A stretch of DNA of 64,000 bases. Origin: Epiperipatus broadwayi. Taxonomy: Eukaryota; Onychophora; Udeonychophora; Euonychophora; Peripatidae. The stretch is taken from positions 1,364,001 through 1,428,000 of the forward strand of contig JAQFVV010006312.1 in assembly GCA_028023455.1 (NCBI GenBank). Direction: 5' to 3'. This document shows positions 57,502-64,000 of the stretch, one piece after another (positions within the stretch are counted from its first letter, which is position 1; the number at the start of each line of letters is the position of its first letter). Under the pieces are notes generated by a model. The model did no database searches, had not been told where the DNA came from, and saw only the letters and a list, made by a program, of their open reading frames with translations. The position numbers and the translations under genes are program-made.

Positions 57502-60233
57502 ATTATGTATTGGTAGAGAAAGAGGGAATAAATAAAATACGGAAAATTAAGGTATTTGATAATGAAGAAAAAGTATGCACTAGTGATCATAATTTCATTG
57601 TAATTGAAATGGTTAGTAATGTGATGGAGAATAGAAATAAAAGTAGAAATAATAGTGAAAGATGTGGATGGAGAGTAAATGATAAGAATAAGTTGGAAGA
57701 GTATAAAATACAAGTTGAAGAAATAATGGAAGAGTGGGTTGGGGATGAGTATAAGGATTGGTGTAAGGAAGTAGAAAAAGTTGCAAATAGGGTTTTAGGT
57801 GAGAATATTGAAAAGAATAAAAGTAATAAAAAAATTAAAATTAGTAAAAGTGTAAAAGAAAGGAAAGAAGCATGTAGAGAATATAAGTGTGCTATTAAGA
57901 ATAAGGAAAGTGAAAAAGATATTAATGCTAAATGGGAAAAGTACTTAGAAAAGAAGAAGTTGGCTAAAATAGATATTTATAGAGAGAGAATGAAATTGAA
58001 TAGTAAATTGTTGGAGGATATTAATAAAAGTGGAAGAGATGGAAGTAAAAAATTTTGGAATTATATTAAAAGGAGAAATGTAGGGGAGAGAGAGTTAGTA
58101 TTACTAGATGATGAGGGAACTGAGTGTAGTTCTAGAGAAGATTTAGAGAGAATCTTAAATAGTTATGTAATGAATATAGAAAAGATGTTAGATGTGAATG
58201 ATAGAATATTAGAAAATATGAAAGAATATAGTAATGGGAATATTAGTTTTTCAGAAAATGAACTAAATGAGGTAGAGAAGAAATTGAAAAGTGGGAAGGC
58301 AAGAGGTTTAGATGGATGGGCAGCAGAGATGGTAATGAATTTAGGATATAGGGCAAAAGTAAAGTTATTATCCTGTTTTAATAAAATGGCACAGAATAGA
58401 GTTTTCCCAAGTAGTTGGAGTAATACAAGAGTAAGGTTATTATTTAAAGGAAAGGGTAAGGATCATAGAAAGTTGAATAATTATAGACCGATAGCGGTAA
58501 CATCAGTTTTATATAAAGTTTTCTCGTATATGGTGGCTAGTAAAGTTGTAAAATGGATGGAAGGGAATAATGTAGTGGGTGAAATGCAAGGAGGTTTTAG
58601 ATTAGATAGGCGTATAGGAGATAGTTTATTTGTAGTTACACAACTTATGGATATGAGTAGGAATGCAGATAAACAGTTATATATGAGTTTTATAGATATA
58701 GAGAAGGCATATGATAGAGTAAATAGAAATAGATTATGGATAAGTTTAGCAAATTTGGGAATGGATGAAGCTTTAATAGATATTATTAAGAAATTATATG
58801 AAAATAATTATTATATATATCAATTAGAGAATATAGAATCAATTAAAGTTAAAAATGGTGTGGGACTAAGGCAAGGATGCCCTATGTCACCTATTTTGTT
58901 TGTGTTGTATTTGAGTGAAATGGAAAGAGCAATAGAAAGATTAGGAAGAGGGATAGAGATACCGTTAATAGGTAGTAAGGGAGTATATATTTTGTCAGGT
59001 CTTTTTTTTGCAGATGATATATTTTTGTGTGCAGAAAAAAGAGAAGATATGGAAGTTATGTTGAGGACATGTGCAAGGGTGGGTAAAGAGATGGGGATTA
59101 AATTTAGTGAAGAAAAATCAAATATAATGATGGTTAATACTGAGGAAAGAGAAGATGTAGAATTTTTATTGGGAGATATTAAGTTAAGTGTGGTGAATAG
59201 ATATAGTTATTTGGGAATTATTTTAAGTAATCAGAAAAATTATTTGGATGAATGGGAGAAAAAATTGATAAATGAAGCAAAGAAAAGAAAGGGATTGATA
59301 AAGAAATTAACAGTGTTTTCGTATAATAAATATGATGTAGCTAGAATTATATGGAAAGGAGTTGCAGTAGCAGGGTTAACATATGGTAATGATGCATTAT
59401 ATGTTAGTAAAAAGATATTAGATTATTTAGAAAAAGCTCAAAGGGAAGTAGGAAGACATGCATTGGATGCAGAAGTATGGACAGCAAGGGAGGCAATTCA
59501 AGGAGAAATGGGATGGTCAAGTTTTCATATGAGAGATGCAAAAAGTAAAATGAAAATGTTTGGTAGATTGCAGTTTATGGATAATAAAAGAATAGCTAAA
59601 ATAGTATTTAATTGGGTTATGAGTAAAGGGCAGGTAACAAGATGGGTGAGAAAGGTAATGCGCTATGCAAAAGATTTGGATAAAGAATTTATATCAGTAT
59701 ATTTGTACAAAAGATGGGATGATTGTGTTAAGAGGATTATTGAGTGTTATAGTAGTAAGGAATGGGATAAAAGAATAGATTTATTAATAAAGACTAGGGA
59801 GTTAGAGAGATGGAGAAATAGTATGGAGAGTAAAAAGAGTTTAAATATATATAGAAATAAACAGAATATTAGGTGTGAGTTAATATATGATAATAGTAAG
59901 GAAAGTAGTTTATTGTTTAAGGCTCGAACGGGATCTTTAGCTACAAAAGAATATACATGTAAATGGAAAAATATGGGTGATTTATTTTGTAAATTATGTA
60001 AGGAAGGAATTGAAAATATTAGGCATTTGTTAATTGAATGTAAATGTTTGAAAACAGAAAGGGTACATATAATGAAGTTGTGGAAAAATAAATATGAAAA
60101 GAGTGATTATACAGAAAGTGAATTATTGGTTTTTATGCTAGGTTTGGGAAAAGATAAGGGGGATTTAGATATAAAGGTTATAGAGTTGACAAAAATTATG
60201 TTGTGGAAATGGGATAGAGCAGATTATGGGTAA
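57468..60233 (+). CDS. LINE ORF2: endonuclease end, reverse transcriptase, C-terminus
   Basis: 921 codons, open throughout. Residues 1-50 finish the endonuclease (HTIDYVLV, SDHNFIVIE). RT blocks follow: RLLFKGKGKDHRKLNNYRPI, GEMQGGFRLDRR, SFIDIEKAYDRVNR (block A Asp, about 407-416), GLRQGCPMSP (465-475) and the catalytic FADD at 514-517 in place of the more usual YADD. The thumb and a long C-terminal region follow. Near the end is a Cys/His motif, FCKLCKEGIENIRHLLIEC (C-x2-C-x8-H-x4-C), seen at the C-terminus of many APE-type LINEs. The ATG given here is not the true start; the protein begins at 56866 in another frame. All catalytic Asp residues are present. Confidence 0.9.
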   Translation: MVHRNNIFHTIDYVLVEKEGINKIRKIKVFDNEEKVCTSDHNFIVIEMVSNVMENRNKSRNNSERCGWRVNDKNKLEEYKIQVEEIMEEWVGDEYKDWCKEVEKVANRVLGENIEKNKSNKKIKISKSVKERKEACREYKCAIKNKESEKDINAKWEKYLEKKKLAKIDIYRERMKLNSKLLEDINKSGRDGSKKFWNYIKRRNVGERELVLLDDEGTECSSREDLERILNSYVMNIEKMLDVNDRILENMKEYSNGNISFSENELNEVEKKLKSGKARGLDGWAAEMVMNLGYRAKVKLLSCFNKMAQNRVFPSSWSNTRVRLLFKGKGKDHRKLNNYRPIAVTSVLYKVFSYMVASKVVKWMEGNNVVGEMQGGFRLDRRIGDSLFVVTQLMDMSRNADKQLYMSFIDIEKAYDRVNRNRLWISLANLGMDEALIDIIKKLYENNYYIYQLENIESIKVKNGVGLRQGCPMSPILFVLYLSEMERAIERLGRGIEIPLIGSKGVYILSGLFFADDIFLCAEKREDMEVMLRTCARVGKEMGIKFSEEKSNIMMVNTEEREDVEFLLGDIKLSVVNRYSYLGIILSNQKNYLDEWEKKLINEAKKRKGLIKKLTVFSYNKYDVARIIWKGVAVAGLTYGNDALYVSKKILDYLEKAQREVGRHALDAEVWTAREAIQGEMGWSSFHMRDAKSKMKMFGRLQFMDNKRIAKIVFNWVMSKGQVTRWVRKVMRYAKDLDKEFISVYLYKRWDDCVKRIIECYSSKEWDKRIDLLIKTRELERWRNSMESKKSLNIYRNKQNIRCELIYDNSKESSLLFKARTGSLATKEYTCKWKNMGDLFCKLCKEGIENIRHLLIECKCLKTERVHIMKLWKNKYEKSDYTESELLVFMLGLGKDKGDLDIKVIELTKIMLWKWDRADYG

Positions 60234-60350
60234 ATTTAGAGTGGGGAATGTAAAAGAAAGTGGCTAACAGGTTTATCTGGGCTTAATTGCTGAGATATTC
60301 TTGACTTCGTTTAAGGAGAAGCCATAATACATCACATCACATCACATCAC
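60234..60350 (+). other. LINE 3' UTR and ATCAC tail
   Basis: A short 3' UTR of about 100 bases ends in four ATCAC units (60331-60350). Such short terminal repeats replace poly-A in CR1-, L2-, I- and RTE-type LINEs. Confidence 0.85.
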
Positions 60351-62433
60351 AATTTAATTTCTCGCATCACCTTACATCATATCAAAACGATTTTGAAGTC
60401 TAATCCCTGCCCATAAGCTCAAACTCCCAGCATGGACCAATAGGGGTCACTCAGGGTCGCGATGTGATTGCCTTCAAGACTATTATTCTGGCAAATGACA
60501 CAATATTAACCAATGGATAAGAAGATCGGTTGATTAACAGATCGGTCCAAGCATTGGACGGGATCATTGGTTATTTATAACTAATACGAATGTTCGGTTG
60601 AGGCATCATTAGAATAAACAATTAGACGCTTATAATATCATCCCCCCTTTTATCATACAGTCCAATAGAATTATTTATACTAGCTCTATTGACATTTACT
60701 TATATTTATTAATAATAGGCCCTCCCAACTCTTAAACCTATGTTAACTACATAATAAGTAAACATCGTGACTTACGGCACGATGTTTATGAATGAAATTT
60801 AAAAGAGATAAAAAAAATATATAAGAAAGACAAATTTAAAAGTAAAATAATTAATTGCATGAATAAATGCTAACATTAATAATAACTTCAAAAAAAAATA
60901 TATTTAATTATAGAAAATGATTTGAGGAATGCTCGACTTGTTTAAATAAAAAAAATTTATTGATTATAAAAAAAATGAAACATTGATTAATAGCTTTATT
61001 TGCACGCACATACGCGCATTCTCGCACTCGCACAGAAAAGAACATATTATGCATAATAAACATGGATGATAAAATATATTTCCTCTTTTTACATTTTGAA
61101 ATTAGGTGTGTGTTATAGTTTATCTGCGAAAGAAAATAATAATTAGGATCAAAGTTCATAACTGGAAAAGTCCTAAGATTTAAATATGAGGAACTATGTA
61201 GCATCTGATATTTTTATTTACGAAAGTTGAGATTAAAATAATAAGATTTAAATATGAGGGATTACGGATCATTTTATATTTGATTTACGAAAGTCGAATT
61301 TAATTAATTATGAGATTGCCTTTTAAGTTTACGTAAAGAATGAATGGAAGCATTATAAAAAAAAATGTTTACCTAGGATTTTGCTTAGTCTTCTGCTGCT
61401 TCTAATTTGGTGAGGGTTCGAACCTGATAGATGATGTTTCCATAATACATGGTTATTCATTTCACATAAGTTCAGCGTAGTATGTTTGGACGATTCTTGT
61501 ATATTAAACGGAACAACGTCCTTAGACTGATTGGAGCACTATGTTCGGACGGTACTGTTGTTGATCATTCATAGCTGTGGAGATGTTCTGGCGGCGGAGC
61601 GTCGATCAATCACTGAAGGGTTTTCTAGCCCATCATGACGATCGACGCTCTAAATGTTAATTTCACAGTGATCATATTGGATAAACCGGATAGCAAAAAA
61701 AAAAGAAAAGTTCTAGTTGTAGCTTCCGGAGGAATTTAAAAAAACTATAAGCATAAGCAAAACAAAACAAAGAATGTAAAAAGATCTTTTCTTTAGATTT
61801 AGATTCATATTTATATGGGTTGGTTATTATCTGAGGATCGAATCTCCACCCAGAGTTCAATATTCTTTGAGTTGTCGTTGGGGTCCGTGTCCTACGTAAT
61901 GTCCACTCAATCCATATGCTTGAGGCAATCTTAGGTTTATGCAATCTCATATTACAATCTCAGTTAAAAAATTCATACTTATTCACACCTTTTATGCATA
62001 CATGTGTGCGTGTTTTAAGAGAACAATTTAACTTACATTAGTTTAAAAGTCGAGCATTTAATCTGTCTCAAAATCACTTCTATAAGCTTTTAACTTTCAC
62101 TACAGTTATAATCTAAAATAAAACCCCTTTTAATTACCCCCGCGGCATATACAAGTAGAAATCACTTATTGAGATTTAAAATGGCATATTAATAGTACTT
62201 TATATTTTATTCTTTTTTTTTAGAGAATATTATTATAATAGATTATATGAAAGCCTTAACTATTTAATCAGAAATATTAACATTTTATTTTACAGTGTAT
62301 TTTATAACGCATTGAAAGAAAACTACATTTATTTTTTATCACAAGTTGAAAGTGAAAGAAGAGAAAAAAATATAGAGTGTTTACATTGCTCGTGTGTGTG
62401 CGTATATACCTGTACCGACTTTGTCTCGGTACA
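60351..62433 (-). repeat. 5' LTR of element 2, right piece
   Basis: It matches 50381/50382-52477 with scattered substitutions and small indels (for example an extra TTAAACC-type insertion near 60733 and shorter T-tracts near 62210). It ends CGGTACA and is followed by ATAT (62434-62437). Confidence 0.95.
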
Positions 62434-62437
62434 ATAT

Positions 62438-64000
62438 ATTATGCAGCCTTTGCCACCAGTGAGTGTCATGGTTAAACATTTTTTTGAAGTTTTTGATTAA
62501 TAAATTTTGCTGCAGAGCAATGCTTTCTGAAATTAATATTGAAGCTTTAATTATACATAGGACTTCTGCTGAAAGGCAGACTGTTCAAACCATCTCTGAA
62601 TATCTATATTTTTTTTGTCCCCTTCAAATATCCATTTGTTTAAATCAGTAAGATGAGTTCAACTTCAAACAGTTTTCAAAAGTAAATGAAATGATAAAAA
62701 CTTTACAGAATTATAATATTTTCCTAATCTTATATTTTATCTACAAACACTTAAATAATTTGAATGAAATGCACTTAAAAATTATCAGTAACTATGATTA
62801 TGTATACTAATCAAACACATCTCAGTAGATATATACACACAGTAATAATTTTAAATAAGCAAGAGTTATTAATTTAATTTTTAAATAACAGAGTTTGCAA
62901 AATTTCATTTTAAACTATTTTAATAAATTGAAAACAACTAAATCAGGTTATCTATAACATATAAATGAAGATTACAAAAAGAAAGAAAAGAAAAAAACAG
63001 TCTAAAAATGAAATGCATAATTTCATTACATTTATCAAGTTGAGATGAGCATCTTAAATAATTTTTAGTTTATCTCCTGCAGCAAATTATTTTTCTCTTA
63101 CCACATTTTCACCATAAACTTTAATAATCAATAGATGCCACTTGATAGCACTTGTTTCCATATCTAGTGTTGTCCTGTCCAATATCCCCAAATAATTTTC
63201 TAGCTTATGGCTTTCACCAATGAGATGATAAAAATATGGTGAGAGATAAAGTATTTGCTGATGAACAGCATGATTTATGTGATGTCTTATTGGCTAATTT
63301 TTGCTTAGTGAAATATTAAGCAGTCTATTATCTAATTAATTTTTTATAAATATAGTCCACATTTTAATTCTATTTTGTATTAAAAATTGCATGGCTAATT
63401 TTACAAATGTAATTATTTACAATAAAATTTTGTTATCACTGATAAATTAAAATTATTGTAAGTTATTATTATTCTCAAGATGTCAATTACCGTAATTTAA
63501 ACAAAATCCATTTCGGGAATGTATCAAATTTTTTTTATCAACAACTTTATGCATAAAGTTTATCAGTGAAATTAAATATTTTTACACGTACTTTCATTTG
63601 ATGTTTTCTAAATACTTAGCATAAAAGTTGTCAGTGAGTAATAAGATTTAATAGGTTTGAGAATTCTAACTTAATGAAGTTACATTACAAAAGACAAAAG
63701 ATAAACTATTTCTACTTGTTTGGGTATTGATTTCTGCGGAAGCATAAAACTATTTCACTTTCTTTAACATCTTGCAGCCATTTTTTAAATTTTTTACATA
63801 AATTTAAAGTAATATCTTTATGGTTTAATGTAACAATAGTGTTGCGAATTCATTTTAAATTCTCAGTTGAGTAAACTAAAAGAAATTTTAGTTTGGTCAA
63901 TTGAATGAAACTGATATGTTCAGTCTCCACTTGGGTGTTTGAAGGTCACATGAATTCCTGAGCAGTTAGTTATTTATATGATTATTTATTTAGAGAAATG
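62438..64000. other. AT-rich flank, no gene seen
   Basis: Short ORFs only. It contains the diverged repeat relative at 63120-63190; otherwise nothing recognised. Confidence 0.55.
63120..63190. repeat. Diverged copy of part of the palindrome element
   Basis: AATAATCAATAGATGCCA, then ATCTAGTG, then TCCAATATCCCCA occur in the same order and spacing as at 45355-45424. The second half of the palindrome is missing here. Confidence 0.55.

Larger units (their letters stand above)
55235..60350 (+). mobile_element. Near full-length LINE, CR1/L2-like by ORF1
   Basis: A 5116-bp insertion in the element 2 LTR. In order: a 5' UTR with two tandem monomers, ORF1 (PHD and SGNH domains), ORF2 (APE-type endonuclease, RT, C-terminal Cys/His motif), and a 3' tail of four ATCAC units (60331-60350). 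The empty site is known from the other LTR (GATTCATAATTTAATT), and comparison shows no more than one duplicated base. The PHD-plus-esterase ORF1 is known from the CR1/L2 group; the exact clade is not certain. ORF1 is intact and ORF2 has one frameshift. Confidence 0.92.
50205..62437 (-). mobile_element. Element 2: long-LTR Gypsy element, gag only, split by a LINE
   Basis: LTRs at 50209-52477 and 55062-62433 (the latter interrupted at 55235-60350) flank a 2.58-kb internal region. ATAT precedes the left LTR and follows the right one, a 4-bp target duplication. Gag reads on the minus strand and a tRNA-Lys-like primer site lies just left of 55062, so the 5' LTR is the right-hand one. No protease, RT, RNase H or integrase was found, so the element is non-autonomous. 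The LTRs differ by few bases and small indels, indicating a recent insertion. On the minus strand the LTR starts TGTACC but ends GGTAGA in both copies, not the canonical CA. Confidence 0.9.

Noticed and set aside
1-64000. CRISPR arrays, prokaryotic operons, rRNA genes or intact tRNA genes
   Set aside because: None seen. Tandem repeats present have no unique spacers, and tRNA-like boxes are in decayed SINEs.

Overview
The window looks like a gene-poor, transposon-packed stretch of a very AT-rich animal genome, most likely an arthropod or another invertebrate. The grounds are the mix of element types: Gypsy-type LTR elements with tRNA-Lys-like and tRNA-Ser-like primer sites, Penelope-like elements, an RTE remnant, a LINE whose ORF1 carries PHD and SGNH domains, tRNA-derived SINEs, and foldback/MITE elements. 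There are no bacterial operons, CRISPR arrays or rRNA genes. I found no host gene I can name. The only host-gene candidates are a 92-codon minus-strand ORF near 8.1-8.4 kb and a possible small exon near 8.5 kb, both weak.

Layout, left to right. 1393-7032: an old Gypsy element on the minus strand, with LTRs, primer site, polypurine tract and decayed gag-pro-pol. Its left LTR carries a SINE-like insert and a 770-bp solo LTR of another family. 10087-18041: a young LTR element on the plus strand (element 1) with two nearly identical 2.76-kb LTRs, a 40-bp TATA-containing minisatellite in each LTR, ATAT target duplications and one 358-codon ORF but no pol. 21212-23549: a 2.3-kb foldback element. 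26358-26624, 28355-28690 and 30896-31054: a MITE and two tRNA-derived SINE fragments. 33541-39740: three decayed Penelope-like copies, one inverted and two head-to-tail. 41164-42050: an unidentified decayed coding-like stretch. 42957-43484: a 5'-truncated RTE-type LINE end. 44605-46790: two inverted-repeat MITEs, a small element containing a perfect 62-bp palindrome, and a diverged tandem duplication. 50209-62433: a second long-LTR element on the minus strand (element 2), with 2.27-kb LTRs and a gag gene but no recognisable pol. Its right-hand LTR is split by a nearly full-length 5.1-kb LINE (55235-60350).

How the parts relate. Elements 1 and 2 share several traits: LTRs over 2.2 kb, a tRNA-Lys-like primer site, ATAT target duplications, a hairpin at the 5' end of the LTR, and an internal region of about 2.4-2.6 kb without pol. 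They read as non-autonomous Gypsy derivatives that would depend on a partner's enzymes. In element 1 most of the ORF differs in composition from the rest of the element and looks like a captured segment of unknown origin. The LINE in element 2 has an intact ORF1, and its ORF2 has one apparent frameshift in the endonuclease. Nesting gives relative ages: the LINE is younger than element 2, and the solo LTR and SINE-like insert are younger than the old Gypsy copy. Identifications rest on motifs and repeat structure read by eye; no database search was run.
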